Below are positions 7,538 to 16,589 of a stretch of 64,000 nucleotides of DNA, piece after piece. Position 1 is the first letter of the stretch, and every line of letters starts with the position of its first letter. The DNA comes from Gaoshiqia sediminis (GTDB lineage: Bacteria; Bacteroidota; Bacteroidia; Bacteroidales; Prolixibacteraceae). A model generated the notes under the pieces. The model worked only from the letters and a program-made list of their open reading frames with translations. It had not been told where the DNA came from and ran no database searches. The position numbers and the translations under genes were made by a program. The stretch lies in NCBI RefSeq assembly GCF_025907915.1, contig NZ_JAPAAF010000007.1:1-64000 (forward strand), in the 5' to 3' direction.

Positions 7538-9190
7538 TTAATAATACAAAAAACGTTTGATCTTTTGTGTGGGTGTTTTTTCGAAGGGTTCCGGTTGCAG
7601 AACAACGACCTGGATCCGCGAGAATTTGTTTACTTCTTCATTCACCCGCTGTTGGATTTCATTCAGGATTTCATCCACTTGGCTGTTGATTTTCTGAACA
7701 GCTTCATCGTGCATCTCGCGGATGTGTTTCATGCGCTGCTCAATCTCCTCCATGTTCAGGTGTACCATCGCTACCAATCGCCCTTTTTGCTGTACCACCA
7801 GCGATTCGAGCACATATTCCATGCGGTTGATGAGCGATTCGATTTCTTCGGGGTAGATATTTTCGCCGCTGGCACCCACAATCATATTTTTGATGCGGCC
7901 CTTGATGTACAAAAAGCCGGATTTGTCGAACTTGCCCAGGTCGCCGGTGCGGAACCAGCCATCTTCGGTAAAAACATCGGTAGTGAGGACAGGCTCCTTG
8001 TAGTAGCCTTTCATCACATTTTCGCCGCGTGCCTGTACCTCGCCTTCGCCGGTTACTGGGTCGGCGTTGGTAATGCGCAATTCCACGCCCTGCAACGGAA
8101 CACCGGTAGAAAGGTAGCGCACATTTTTACCCACCGCGCCGGCCAGCAGGGGAGAGGTTTCGGTAAGACCGTAACCAATAGCGAGCGGGAATTTGGCATC
8201 CATCAGGAAACGCTCCACCTGGTCGTCGAGCTTGGCGCCGCCGATACCGAAAAATTTCAGTTCGCCGCCAAATGTCTGATACAGCTTTTTGCCTGCGATG
8301 CGGCTCAGTATTTTTTGGAAAGGCCTTATTTTAAATAAACTGCGTGTAATGGCCTTACTGTTGATCTGCGGCAGGATTTTGCCTTTATATACCTTCTCGA
8401 TGATGAGCGGCACCACCAGCATGATGGTTGGCTTCACCTGCTGTAAAGCTGGCAACAACACCGGGGCGGTTGGCGCTTTGCGCAGGTAATGCACCGAGCT
8501 ACCATGCATGATCGGAAAGATCAGTCCCAGCGTATTTTCGAAGGTGTGCGAAAGCGGCAGTACCGATAAAAACCGGTCGGTTGGATCGATAAATTGAAAG
8601 GTGAGGCTTTGTTGGGCTGTCCACACAACGTTTTTATGGGTGAGCATAACGCCTTTTGATTTGCCGGTTGTGCCCGACGTGTAAATAATCGACAGCAAAT
8701 CGTCTTCTTCCACATTTTCGTATTCGAAGGCCACCGAACGTTCATTTGTTGAGAAGGACGGGTAATCTTCGCTGTTCATTTCCCGGAAGTTTTCGATCCG
8801 GATGATTTTCATCAACGGGTATTCTTCGGGCTCCAACTTGCTCATCAGACTATCCGAAACAAACACTGCTTCCACTTCGGCATGTTGCAGGATGTTGCGT
8901 ATTTCGTTAGTATGGAAGTCGGGCAAAATGGGAACGGCCACGGCTCCCACCGATGCAATCGCGAAAAAGGCAACCCCCCAATTGGGCATATTCGTACTCA
9001 AAATGGCCACTTTGGTGCCACGCTGAATGCCCATCATCCGCAGTTGATTTCCTAATTGCTCAACGTCCGACTTCAGTTCGCCGTAGGTTTTGGCTTTCTC
9101 GCCTGCAAAAACCAGCGAGTTATTGTTTTTGAATCGTTCAAAACTCGCCAGCAACATCACCGGCAAGGTTAATTTTCTTGTTCCACCCAT
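7538..9190 (-). CDS. AMP-forming long-chain acyl-CoA synthetase
   Basis: A 550-residue enzyme of the AMP-binding (ANL) superfamily that activates a fatty acid with ATP and links it to CoA. The phosphate-binding loop is IIYTSGTTGKSKGVMLTHKN. The later motifs are GYGLTETSP, GWFRTGDLG and KGRIKNMIVGASGENIYPEE, and Lys near the C-terminus in TPTQKIKRFLYY is the usual catalytic lysine region. No signal peptide is present; these enzymes are cytosolic or membrane-associated. The length is on the short side for long-chain enzymes, so chain-length preference is open. It is transcribed alone from a box at 9243-9250. It could supply acyl-CoA to the dehydrogenase at 19,422, but this is only context. Confidence 0.88.
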   Translation of the reverse strand: MGGTRKLTLPVMLLASFERFKNNNSLVFAGEKAKTYGELKSDVEQLGNQLRMMGIQRGTKVAILSTNMPNWGVAFFAIASVGAVAVPILPDFHTNEIRNILQHAEVEAVFVSDSLMSKLEPEEYPLMKIIRIENFREMNSEDYPSFSTNERSVAFEYENVEEDDLLSIIYTSGTTGKSKGVMLTHKNVVWTAQQSLTFQFIDPTDRFLSVLPLSHTFENTLGLIFPIMHGSSVHYLRKAPTAPVLLPALQQVKPTIMLVVPLIIEKVYKGKILPQINSKAITRSLFKIRPFQKILSRIAGKKLYQTFGGELKFFGIGGAKLDDQVERFLMDAKFPLAIGYGLTETSPLLAGAVGKNVRYLSTGVPLQGVELRITNADPVTGEGEVQARGENVMKGYYKEPVLTTDVFTEDGWFRTGDLGKFDKSGFLYIKGRIKNMIVGASGENIYPEEIESLINRMEYVLESLVVQQKGRLVAMVHLNMEEIEQRMKHIREMHDEAVQKINSQVDEILNEIQQRVNEEVNKFSRIQVVVLQPEPFEKTPTQKIKRFLYY

Positions 9191-9242
9191 ATTCTCAAGC
9201 TCCTAACTTCCTTTAAAACAAAGGAAAAGCATAATTGATCAG

Positions 9243-9250
9243 CAAAAATA
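9243..9250 (-). promoter_or_regulatory. -7 box of the acyl-CoA synthetase gene
   Basis: The minus strand reads TATTTTTG, a full TAnnTTTG match, 52 bp before the ATG. TGTGTCACAGA lies about 15 bp further upstream and could be a regulator site, but is too short to assign. Confidence 0.5.
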
Positions 9251-9325
9251 ATTAAATCTGTGACACACGGATGTTTTTTTAACATGTTTTAGCAGTCAGA
9301 AGAATTGTGTAGCTTTAATGCAAGC

Positions 9326-9970
9326 ATGAAAAAGCTATTTTACATACAGGAAACAGCCATGTATGTCCGGCTGAAATTTGAGAAAGAAAGCAGCGGGCAC
9401 GATTGGTGGCACATTCACCGGGTTTGGCAACTGGCGGTAAAAATTGCCAAAAAGGAAAAGGCCAATCTTTTTTTGGTGGAAATGGCTGCCTTGCTTCACG
9501 ATATGGACGACTGGAAGCTGGGGCCAAACGGGCAAGATGAGCCGCGTGCGGTCTGTTGGATGAAAAAGCTGGGCCTGCCCGAAAAGGAGATTGAGCAGAT
9601 TTGGCAAATCATCAGCGAAGTGTCGTTTAAAGGGGCCGGAGTTGACACCACGCCCACCACCCTGGAGGCCGGGGTGGTTCAGGATGCCGACCGCCTGGAT
9701 GCCATTGGGGCTATCGGCATTGCCCGGACTTTCACTTACGGTGGCTATAATAACCGGTTGATTTACGATCCGGGCATCGATCCCGAATCACACCGGAGTT
9801 TCGCGGCTTATCAAAAAACGTCGGCGCCAACCATCAATCATTTCTACGAAAAATTACTTTTACTGAAAGACCGGATGAACACGGAAACCGGCAGAAAGAT
9901 GGCCGATGCCAGACATGCATTTATGGAGCAGTACCTGGCGCAGTTTTTTCATGAATGGAATTTGAATTGA
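9326..9970 (+). CDS. HD-domain metal-dependent phosphohydrolase
   Basis: A 214-residue HD-domain protein resembling the YedJ group. The metal-binding pattern is complete: His in GHDWWHIHRVW (residues about 29-39), His-Asp in ALLHDMDDWK, and Asp in VVQDADRLDAIGAIGIAR. Such enzymes hydrolyse phosphate esters of nucleotides or small molecules; the substrate here is unknown. The ATG at 9326 is chosen over an upstream TTG at 9305. The VOC gene follows after 26 bp, so the two are probably co-transcribed. Confidence 0.85.
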   Translation: MKKLFYIQETAMYVRLKFEKESSGHDWWHIHRVWQLAVKIAKKEKANLFLVEMAALLHDMDDWKLGPNGQDEPRAVCWMKKLGLPEKEIEQIWQIISEVSFKGAGVDTTPTTLEAGVVQDADRLDAIGAIGIARTFTYGGYNNRLIYDPGIDPESHRSFAAYQKTSAPTINHFYEKLLLLKDRMNTETGRKMADARHAFMEQYLAQFFHEWNLN

Positions 9971-9996
9971 AGGGTACACACTAATAGTAGCGGAGT

Positions 9997-10401
9997 ATGA
10001 AGATTTCACATGTTGCAATTTGGACCAATGATTTGGAGGGGATGCGCAATTTTTACATCCATTATTTTGATGCCAGTTCTAATGATGGTTATTATAACCA
10101 TACCAAAGATTTTAAATCGTACTTCATTACCTTCGACGGGGATTGCTCTCTCGAACTGATGCACATGCCCGGCATCCCGCAGTCGAAGAACGATCCCAGG
10201 AAACAATTCACCGGGCTGATTCATTTTGCCATAAACGTAGGATCGAAGCAACGGGTGGATGAGTTGACCGAAGAGCTTCGCCGCGACGGGTTCAAAATAG
10301 TAAGCGAGCCACGCACTACCGGCGATGGCTTTTACGAATCAGTGATCCTCGATCCGGAAGGCAACCGGGTTGAATTGATGGCAAAACCCGATAATCACTA
10401 A
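9997..10401 (+). CDS. VOC-superfamily (glyoxalase-like) protein
   Basis: A 134-residue protein with two beta-alpha-beta-beta-beta repeats of the vicinal-oxygen-chelate fold. The four expected metal ligands can be seen: His5 in ISHVAIW, Glu in SLELMHMPG, His in LIHFAINVG and Glu in NRVELMAKP. The length fits a small single-chain glyoxalase I or dioxygenase-like protein. The reaction is not determined. It is downstream of the HD hydrolase by 26 bp and converges with the DUF3109 gene 17 bp further on. Confidence 0.85.
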   Translation: MKISHVAIWTNDLEGMRNFYIHYFDASSNDGYYNHTKDFKSYFITFDGDCSLELMHMPGIPQSKNDPRKQFTGLIHFAINVGSKQRVDELTEELRRDGFKIVSEPRTTGDGFYESVILDPEGNRVELMAKPDNH

Positions 10402-10418
10402 GTCTTTTTACCGAGGTA

Positions 10419-10997
10419 TTACCGCTCTTCCCACGGCTTTTCTTTGGCCGCATATTCCAGCTGTTCGTACCAGTTTTTGCCGTATTTGCGGATTAGCGGC
10501 TCTTTCAGGAATTGGTACAGCGGTAGTTTTTGTGCCCGGCCGCATTCCCGGCCCGGCTTGCAGATGTCCAGTTTTTGGTAGTTCACCGCGTCAAAGCGCT
10601 TGTATTCGGTAATTCGGATTGGAAATAAGTGACAGGAAACCGGTTTGCGAAAATCCACTTTCCCGTCGAGAAAAGCTTTTTCGATGGCGCATTTGGTGAT
10701 GCCCTGCTCGTCTTTAAACGTGAACACACATTCGCGGTTGTTTACCAGCGGGGTAACCAAGTCGCCATCGCTGTCAACCATCGAGGTCCCCTGCAATTCA
10801 ACCATCGTTTTGCCTTCCCGGGTCATGTAAGGCTCCACAATCGGATAAATCTTTTCAATTGTCAGCGCCTCCTCTTGGGTCAACGGGGCGCCCGAGTCGC
10901 CTTCTACACAACAAGCGCCTTTGCACTTCATCAGGTCGCACAGAAAATGCTCTTCCAGTACATCAAAACTCACAATGGCTTTACCAATTTCCAGCAT
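10419..10997 (-). CDS. DUF3109 cysteine-rich protein
   Basis: A 192-residue cytosolic protein of the DUF3109 family, related to the YkgJ-type putative metal- or Fe-S-binding proteins. Conserved cysteines occur as CDLMKCKGACCVEGDSG near the N-terminus, then NNRECVF, ITKCAIE, SCHLFPIR and DICKPGRECG, a pattern typical of a bound metal cluster. Molecular function is unknown. It starts 17 bp after the terminator of gpmI on the same strand, so it is either expressed by read-through or from a promoter inside or overlapping that hairpin. Confidence 0.82.
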   Translation of the reverse strand: MLEIGKAIVSFDVLEEHFLCDLMKCKGACCVEGDSGAPLTQEEALTIEKIYPIVEPYMTREGKTMVELQGTSMVDSDGDLVTPLVNNRECVFTFKDEQGITKCAIEKAFLDGKVDFRKPVSCHLFPIRITEYKRFDAVNYQKLDICKPGRECGRAQKLPLYQFLKEPLIRKYGKNWYEQLEYAAKEKPWEER

Positions 10998-11014
10998 AGG
11001 TTTTCAGTATAAAA

Positions 11015-11050
11015 AAGGCTGTCCCGGACACATATTTTGGGGACAGCCTT
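11015..11050 (-). terminator. Terminator of gpmI
   Basis: AAGGCTGTCCC (11015-11025) pairs with GGGGACAGCCTT (11039-11050). On the minus strand the stem is followed by a run of T. The DUF3109 start codon is only 17 bp further on, so incomplete termination would let gpmI transcripts continue into it. Confidence 0.8.
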
Positions 11051-11068
11051 ATCAATATTATTGACAAA

Positions 11069-12598
11069 TTATCTTTCAATCAAAATCTTACCGGTCATTT
11101 CTGCCGGGATCTCCAGTCCCATTTCCGAAAGCAGGGTCGGAGCCACATCGGCCAGGATACCATTGCTGATTTTGAGGTTTTTATCGTTGCTCACATAAAT
11201 GCACGGTACCGGGTTCAGCGAGTGGGCCGTGTTGGCCGATCCATCCGGGTTCACCGCATTGTCGGCATTTCCGTGGTCGGCAATAATCAGCACATTGTAG
11301 TTGTTGGCGCGGGCGGCTTCCACTACTTCTTTCACGCACTGATCAACAGCCTCAATGGCTTTATAAATGGCTTCGTAAACGCCGGTATGCCCAACCATGT
11401 CGCCATTGGCAAAGTTCAGGCAAACAAAGTCAACTTCTCCTTTTTTCAGCTCGGGAATGATGGCGTCCTTAATTTTTGGGGCCGACATTTCGGGCTGGAA
11501 GTCGTATGTCGGGACTTTTGGTGAAGGGATCAGGATGCGTTTTTCGCCTTCAAACTCGGCTTCGCGACCACCGCTGAAAAAGAAGGTTACGTGCGCGTAT
11601 TTTTCTGTTTCGGCAATCCGGATTTGTTTCAGTCCGGCTTTCGACACCACTTCTCCCATCGTGTTGGTGGGGTTTTCTTTGTCGAAAATGACGTTTACGT
11701 TTTTGAAGTCGGCTTTGTAGTTGGTCATGGTGTACCACTGCAGGTCCATGGTTTTCATGCCAAACTCCGGCAGGTCTTCCTGGGTGAAGGCAATGGTGGT
11801 TTGGCGCAGTCGGTCGGTGCGGAAGTTGAAGCAGATCACCACGTCGCCTTCTTCAATCAGGCCAACCGGGCTGCCGTCCTCTTTCACCATCACAATGGGC
11901 TTGATGAACTCGTCGGTCACCCCGGCCTCATATGATGCCTGGATAGAAGCCAGCAAATCAGTGGATTTGGTGCCTTCACCTTTAGTGTACAGATCGTAGG
12001 CCAGTTTTAAACGGTCGTAGTTTTTGTCGCGGTCCATGCCGTAATAGCGGCCAATAACGGAGGCAAATTTTGCGTTTGTTCCTTGCAACGCTTCCAGGTC
12101 GGTTTTCAGGAAACCGTATCCCGAGCGGGGGTCGGTGTCGCGACCGTCGGTCAGGCCGTGAATGAACACATCGCTCAGCCCCAAGTCGGTGGCCATTTGG
12201 CACAAAGCAACCATTTGTGTGCTCAGTGCATGCACCCCGCCGGGGCCAATCAAACCAATCAGGTGTACTTTTTTATGGTTGTCCTTGGCGTAGTTGTAGG
12301 CTTTCAGCAACTGCGGGTTTTGCCACAGCGATTTGTCGCGGATCGCTTTGGTGATTTTCACCATGTCTTGGTATAAAACGCGACCGGCGCCAATATTCAG
12401 GTGCCCAACTTCCGAGTTGCCCATTTGTCCGTCGGGCAAACCAACGTTTTCGCCAGAAGTAAGCAGTTGTGAATTAGGATATTCTTTCAGCAGCGAATCC
12501 ATAAATGGTGTTGGTGCCGATGCAATCACGTCGCGTTCCGAACCGTCGCCGATTCCCCATCCGTCAAGGATCATCAAAAGTGTTTTCTGTACAGCCAT
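11069..12598 (-). CDS. gpmI: 2,3-bisphosphoglycerate-independent phosphoglycerate mutase
   Basis: A 509-residue glycolytic enzyme that interconverts 3- and 2-phosphoglycerate through a phosphoserine intermediate and needs two Mn ions. It belongs to the alkaline phosphatase superfamily. The nucleophile is Ser in GQMGNSEVGHLNIG (about residue 62), and metal ligands are seen in LMILDGWG at the start and in IADHGNADN and TAHSLNPVP near the end. Length is normal. The ATG at 12,598 (MAVQKTLL) fits the family; a longer frame upstream only adds leader. The gene is divergent from the GH127 gene. Confidence 0.96.
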   Translation of the reverse strand: MAVQKTLLMILDGWGIGDGSERDVIASAPTPFMDSLLKEYPNSQLLTSGENVGLPDGQMGNSEVGHLNIGAGRVLYQDMVKITKAIRDKSLWQNPQLLKAYNYAKDNHKKVHLIGLIGPGGVHALSTQMVALCQMATDLGLSDVFIHGLTDGRDTDPRSGYGFLKTDLEALQGTNAKFASVIGRYYGMDRDKNYDRLKLAYDLYTKGEGTKSTDLLASIQASYEAGVTDEFIKPIVMVKEDGSPVGLIEEGDVVICFNFRTDRLRQTTIAFTQEDLPEFGMKTMDLQWYTMTNYKADFKNVNVIFDKENPTNTMGEVVSKAGLKQIRIAETEKYAHVTFFFSGGREAEFEGEKRILIPSPKVPTYDFQPEMSAPKIKDAIIPELKKGEVDFVCLNFANGDMVGHTGVYEAIYKAIEAVDQCVKEVVEAARANNYNVLIIADHGNADNAVNPDGSANTAHSLNPVPCIYVSNDKNLKISNGILADVAPTLLSEMGLEIPAEMTGKILIER

Positions 12599-12636
12599 AA
12601 TGTATGTCGTTTTTAAGTCATTAACTTTTTGCCGCA

Positions 12637-12644
12637 CAAAATTA
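12637..12644 (-). promoter_or_regulatory. -7 box of gpmI
   Basis: The minus strand reads TAATTTTG, a full TAnnTTTG match, 38 bp before the gpmI ATG. No clear -33 TTTG is visible. Confidence 0.5.
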
Positions 12645-12736
12645 TCCTTTTTTTAGAAGGATTAAAAATAAGGAATGCCGGAATGTTCAGATTTAATGTT
12701 TCGTTGATACGTTATACGGTCTTAAAAAGTATTTTG

Positions 12737-12744
12737 TACTTTTG
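12737..12744 (+). promoter_or_regulatory. -7 box of the GH127 gene
   Basis: TACTTTTG matches TAnnTTTG and lies 14-20 bp before the two possible start codons of the GH127 gene, so the leader would be very short. No -33 box at the usual distance. Confidence 0.4.
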
Positions 12745-12764
12745 AAAGAAACAAACCGATGCTA

Positions 12765-14720
12765 ATGAAACGACAAAACCTAATCCCGATCCTCTTGGCG
12801 GGCCTGTTTTTCAGTTGTGCGCAACCCAAAACGGACGAATCCGCAACCACTGCCGACTACCGGATTAAAGGTGTACCTTTTAATGAAGTACACCTGAGCG
12901 ACCAGTTCTGGTCATCCAAAATCGAAACCAACCGGACAGCCACCATTCCGGCCTCTTTTGCCAAATGTGAAGAGATGGGCCGCATGGATAATTTCCTGAT
13001 TGCGGGTGGCATGATGGAGGGTACCACCAAAGGCGAAATGCCCTTTGACGATACCGATGTGTATAAAATTATCGAAGGGGCGGCCTACTCGCTGACCACT
13101 ACACCCGACCCTGTGCTGGATGCGTATGTGGATTCAGTGATCGCCCTGATTGCTATTGGTCAGGAGGAGGATGGCTACCTGACCACCTGGAAAACCATCG
13201 ACCCGACCCAGTCGCCTGCCTCGTGGTGCCCGCCCGGCGATCGATGGGAAGGACTGGCCTCGAGCCACGAACTTTATAACAGCGGGCACTTGTTTGAGGC
13301 TGCCGCCGCCCATTACCATGCCACCGGAAAAACAAACCTCCTGGATATTGCTACTAAAAATGCTGACTTGCTGGTGAGCGTCTTTGGAAAGGAAGATAAC
13401 AACCAGGTTCCCGGGCACCAAATTGTAGAAACCGGATTGATCAAATTGTACCTCATCACCAGGAAACAAGCATACCTGGACTTGGCCCGCCATTTTCTCG
13501 ACATTCGGGGCGAAAGCACCAAACGCGAATTGTGGGGGCCGTACAATCAGGACCACCTGCCTGTGACCCAACAGGAAGAGGCTGTGGGACACGCTGTGCG
13601 CGCAGCCTACATGTATGCCGGAATGACCGACATTGCCGCCTTGTACAATGATTCCGCCTATAAAAATGCTGTTGACAAGATTTGGGAAAATGTGGTGTTT
13701 AAAAAGTTGTACCTCACTGGAGGAATTGGTTCCCGACACGACGGCGAAGCGTTTGGCGAAAATTATGAACTGCCCAATCTGACGGCCTACAACGAGACCT
13801 GTGCCGCCATCGCTAACGTGTATTGGAACTATCGCATGTTTCTGTTGCACGGTGATTCGAAATACATAGATGTGCTGGAACGCAGCCTGTACAATGGGGT
13901 AATTTCGGGTGTTGCCCTCGATGGAACAAGCTTTTTCTATCCTAACCCGCTGGAGTGCGACATGCACTACCACTTCAACAGTGGCGGCAGCCTCACCCGC
14001 GAACCTTGGTTCGACTGCTCATGCTGCCCCAGCAACCTATGCCGTTTCATGCCTTCGGTGCCAGGCTATATCTATGCCCAAACCGACGAAAAGGTGTATG
14101 TGAACCTGTTCATCCAAAGTGCGACCAACCTGAAGGTAACCGGTACTTCGGTGGCGCTGGCCCAGCAAACTGCCTACCCTTGGAACGGGGATGTGAAGAT
14201 TGATGTTTCGCCTGAAAGAGAAGCTGCCTTTGCGCTCCACCTGCGCATCCCCGGATGGGCACAAAACCAACCGGTACCCGGCAATTTGTACCGCTATGAA
14301 GGAGAAACAAGTTCACCGGTAACGATAAAAGTGAATGGCGAAGCGGTGGATGTGGTAAACGAAAACGGTTATGCTGTGCTGAACCGCAGCTGGAAGAAGG
14401 GAGATGTAGTGGAATACTCCCTTCCAATGGAAATCCGCAAGGTGAAAGCCAACGAATTGGTTGAGGAAAACCGGGGGAAAGTGGCCATCGAGCGCGGCCC
14501 GGTTGTCTATTGCGTGGAAGGCGCCGACAACGCCGATGTGGACCAGTTAAGTATTTCCTCCGAAACCAGCTTTGCCGCCAGTTACAGACCTGAGCTGTTG
14601 AGTGGGGTTGAAGTTATTTCCGCATCTAATTCCTCTGGCGATGCTTTTACGGCGATTCCCTACTACGTTTGGAACAACCGCGGCGCCAACAAAATGAAGG
14701 TTTGGCTGCCTGAAAAATAA
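12765..14720 (+). CDS. GH127 (DUF1680) beta-L-arabinofuranosidase-like lipoprotein
   Basis: A 651-residue exported glycoside hydrolase. The N-terminus is a lipoprotein signal peptide with lipobox LFFSC (residues about 15-19), so the enzyme is probably anchored to an envelope membrane. GH127 enzymes such as HypBA1 use a zinc-bound cysteine nucleophile. The matching residues are Glu344 and Cys346 in NETCAAIANVYW and the Cys-Cys pair 420-421 in DCSCCPSN. They release beta-L-arabinofuranose from plant glycoproteins or pectic side chains. No SusC/SusD pair is adjacent, so it is a solitary CAZyme. An ATG at 12,759 two codons earlier is equally possible. Confidence 0.88.
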   Translation: MKRQNLIPILLAGLFFSCAQPKTDESATTADYRIKGVPFNEVHLSDQFWSSKIETNRTATIPASFAKCEEMGRMDNFLIAGGMMEGTTKGEMPFDDTDVYKIIEGAAYSLTTTPDPVLDAYVDSVIALIAIGQEEDGYLTTWKTIDPTQSPASWCPPGDRWEGLASSHELYNSGHLFEAAAAHYHATGKTNLLDIATKNADLLVSVFGKEDNNQVPGHQIVETGLIKLYLITRKQAYLDLARHFLDIRGESTKRELWGPYNQDHLPVTQQEEAVGHAVRAAYMYAGMTDIAALYNDSAYKNAVDKIWENVVFKKLYLTGGIGSRHDGEAFGENYELPNLTAYNETCAAIANVYWNYRMFLLHGDSKYIDVLERSLYNGVISGVALDGTSFFYPNPLECDMHYHFNSGGSLTREPWFDCSCCPSNLCRFMPSVPGYIYAQTDEKVYVNLFIQSATNLKVTGTSVALAQQTAYPWNGDVKIDVSPEREAAFALHLRIPGWAQNQPVPGNLYRYEGETSSPVTIKVNGEAVDVVNENGYAVLNRSWKKGDVVEYSLPMEIRKVKANELVEENRGKVAIERGPVVYCVEGADNADVDQLSISSETSFAASYRPELLSGVEVISASNSSGDAFTAIPYYVWNNRGANKMKVWLPEK

Positions 14721-14790
14721 TCGAAAACGATCGATCTGTAAAATGATCGCAACAGGCTGCTTGCACGCTAATTGTAAAACTGCCTGGTTG

Positions 14791-14822
14791 AGTGAGGGTT
14801 TGACTTAGGTCAGGCCCTCACT
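14791..14822 (+). terminator. Hairpin after the GH127 gene
   Basis: AGTGAGGG (14791-14798) pairs with CCCTCACT (14815-14822) around an inner TTGAC...GTCAG-like stretch; the tail TGTTTG is short in T. The rest of the 300-bp gap (14721-15020) shows no gene, only the promoter of the following operon at its right end. Confidence 0.5.
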
Positions 14823-14973
14823 TGTTTGCAGACAAACAACAAAGGAAGGATGGTTCTTTCAACTTTTTTCTTCGGATCGGAAAACGGCAATCGTATGACT
14901 GAAATTAGTTTTCGTATTTAATCAAATTCATGAGCAAAAAAAAAGGCATCCTGATGAACTTATGTCCCGGTTT

Positions 14974-15008
14974 TTTGTAGTAATAAGAGATTTTCAAATC
15001 TATATTTG
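14974..15008 (+). promoter_or_regulatory. Promoter of the leucine-to-HMG-CoA genes
   Basis: A -33 box TTTG (14974-14977) and a consensus -7 box TATATTTG (15001-15008) are separated by 23 bp. The ATG of the carboxylase beta subunit is only 12 bp after the -7 box, so the mRNA leader is a few bases long. Confidence 0.65.
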
Positions 15009-15020
15009 TTTAACGATCAA

Positions 15021-16586
15021 ATGGAGAACATCAAACAAAATCAGGGCGTTGAAAAATCATCTTCTTTTTTGATGAACCAAGCTGACTATCAATTGGTCAT
15101 CGATGATTTTCGCCATCGGGTGGCAGCTGTTTGCTCACACGGCCCGGCCAAAGCGGTGGAGAAGCACCGCGAGCGGGGCAAGTTGCTGGCACGCGAGCGG
15201 ATTGATCTGTTGGTGGATTCTAAAACAACATTTGTCGAGTTGTCGTCGTTTGCTGCTTACGGGCAGTATGACGATGCGTTTCCATCGGCCGGGATTATCA
15301 CCGGCATTGGCGTTGTTGCGGGACGTGAGTGTATGATTGTGGCCAACGATGCTACCGTGAAAGGCGGCACTTACATTCGCGAAACTATCAAAAAGCATGT
15401 GCGGGCGCAGGAAATTGCCTTTAAAAGTAAGTTACCCTGCATCTATCTGGTGGACTCGGGCGGCATCTTTTTGCCTGAACAGGCCAACGTGTTTCCCGAC
15501 CGTTTCGATTTTGGCAGAGTGTTTTTCAATCAGGCCAGACTATCGGCTGAAGGCATTGCACAGATTGCAGTGGTGATGGGCTCCTGCACGGCCGGTGGCG
15601 CTTATGTGCCGGCCATGTGCGACGAAACCATCATCGTTCGTAACCAGGGAACCATCTTTATTGGGGGTCCGCCCTTGGTGAAGGCAGCAACCGGCGAGGA
15701 AGTAACGGCTGAAGAGCTGGGCGGAGGCAATGTGCATACCCAAATTTCGGGCGTGGCCGACCACCTGGCAGATGATGACGAACACGCACTTGCGATTTGC
15801 CGTAAGTTGGTGGCCGGATTACCAAAACCCATGAAGCAGGCTATCGACCTGAAAGATCCGGTTGACCCGCTTTATTCGGCTGAGGACCTGTACGGATATC
15901 TTTCCACCGACCTGAAAAAGCCCGTCAATGTGAAGGCGGTGATCGAACACCTCGTGGATGGCAGCGATTTTCAGGAGTTCAAAGCCGGTTACGGCAAAAC
16001 ACTGATCACGGGGTTTGCCCGTATCAAAGGAATTCCGGTGGGGATCCTCGGCAACCAGAGTTTTCTGACAGCAGAAAGCGCGCGGAAAGGGGCGCATTTC
16101 ATCCAGCTGTGCAACCAGCGGCAGGTTCCGTTGTTATTTCTACAAAGTATTACCGGCTTTATTGTTGGTAAAAAATACGAGCACGAAGGCATTGCACGCG
16201 ATGGCGCTAAACTGATCAATGCGGTAGCCAATTCAACCGTCCCGAAAATTACAGTGGTGATTGGTGGCTCCTTTGGCGCCGGAAACTACGCGATGTCCGG
16301 ACGTGCCTATGATCCTGATTTTCTGTTTATGTGGCCACATGCCCGCATTGCGGTGATGGGCGGGGAACAGGCCACCGGTGTGCTCCAAAACATTGGAGGC
16401 AGCAGCGAAAACAACAGCTTAATCGAGCAGTTTGAGCGCGAAAGCACGGCCTACTTTAGCTCGTCCCGATTGTGGGACGATGGCATCCTTGACCCTGCCG
16501 ATACGCGCGATATCCTGGGGCTGGCCTTTTGGGTCACCCTCAACCAATCCGTTAACCAAGCCCGCTACGGCATTTTCAGAATGTAA
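15021..16586 (+). CDS. mccB: Methylcrotonyl-CoA carboxylase, carboxyltransferase (beta) subunit
   Basis: A 521-residue carboxyltransferase that moves CO2 from carboxybiotin to 3-methylcrotonyl-CoA, giving 3-methylglutaconyl-CoA in leucine breakdown. The sequence follows the MCC-beta pattern rather than propionyl-CoA carboxylase: LVDSGGIFLPEQ, FPDRFDFGRVFFNQARLS, GSCTAGGAYVPAMCDE, GTIFIGGPPLVKAATGEE, ITGFIVGKKYEHEGIARDG and IGGSFGAGNYAMSGRAYDP. Geranyl-CoA carboxylase is a close relative and cannot be fully excluded, but the adjoining hydratase and HMG-CoA reductase favour MCC. It is the first gene of the block; the ATG at 15,021 is used because the earlier TTG at 15,006 lies within the -7 box. 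The hydratase gene follows after 3 bp. Confidence 0.92.
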   Translation: MENIKQNQGVEKSSSFLMNQADYQLVIDDFRHRVAAVCSHGPAKAVEKHRERGKLLARERIDLLVDSKTTFVELSSFAAYGQYDDAFPSAGIITGIGVVAGRECMIVANDATVKGGTYIRETIKKHVRAQEIAFKSKLPCIYLVDSGGIFLPEQANVFPDRFDFGRVFFNQARLSAEGIAQIAVVMGSCTAGGAYVPAMCDETIIVRNQGTIFIGGPPLVKAATGEEVTAEELGGGNVHTQISGVADHLADDDEHALAICRKLVAGLPKPMKQAIDLKDPVDPLYSAEDLYGYLSTDLKKPVNVKAVIEHLVDGSDFQEFKAGYGKTLITGFARIKGIPVGILGNQSFLTAESARKGAHFIQLCNQRQVPLLFLQSITGFIVGKKYEHEGIARDGAKLINAVANSTVPKITVVIGGSFGAGNYAMSGRAYDPDFLFMWPHARIAVMGGEQATGVLQNIGGSSENNSLIEQFERESTAYFSSSRLWDDGILDPADTRDILGLAFWVTLNQSVNQARYGIFRM

Positions 16587-16589
16587 TGC

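Noticed and set aside
13134-13973. A 279-codon frame antisense to the GH127 gene
   Set aside because: The sense frame has clear catalytic motifs; the antisense has none.
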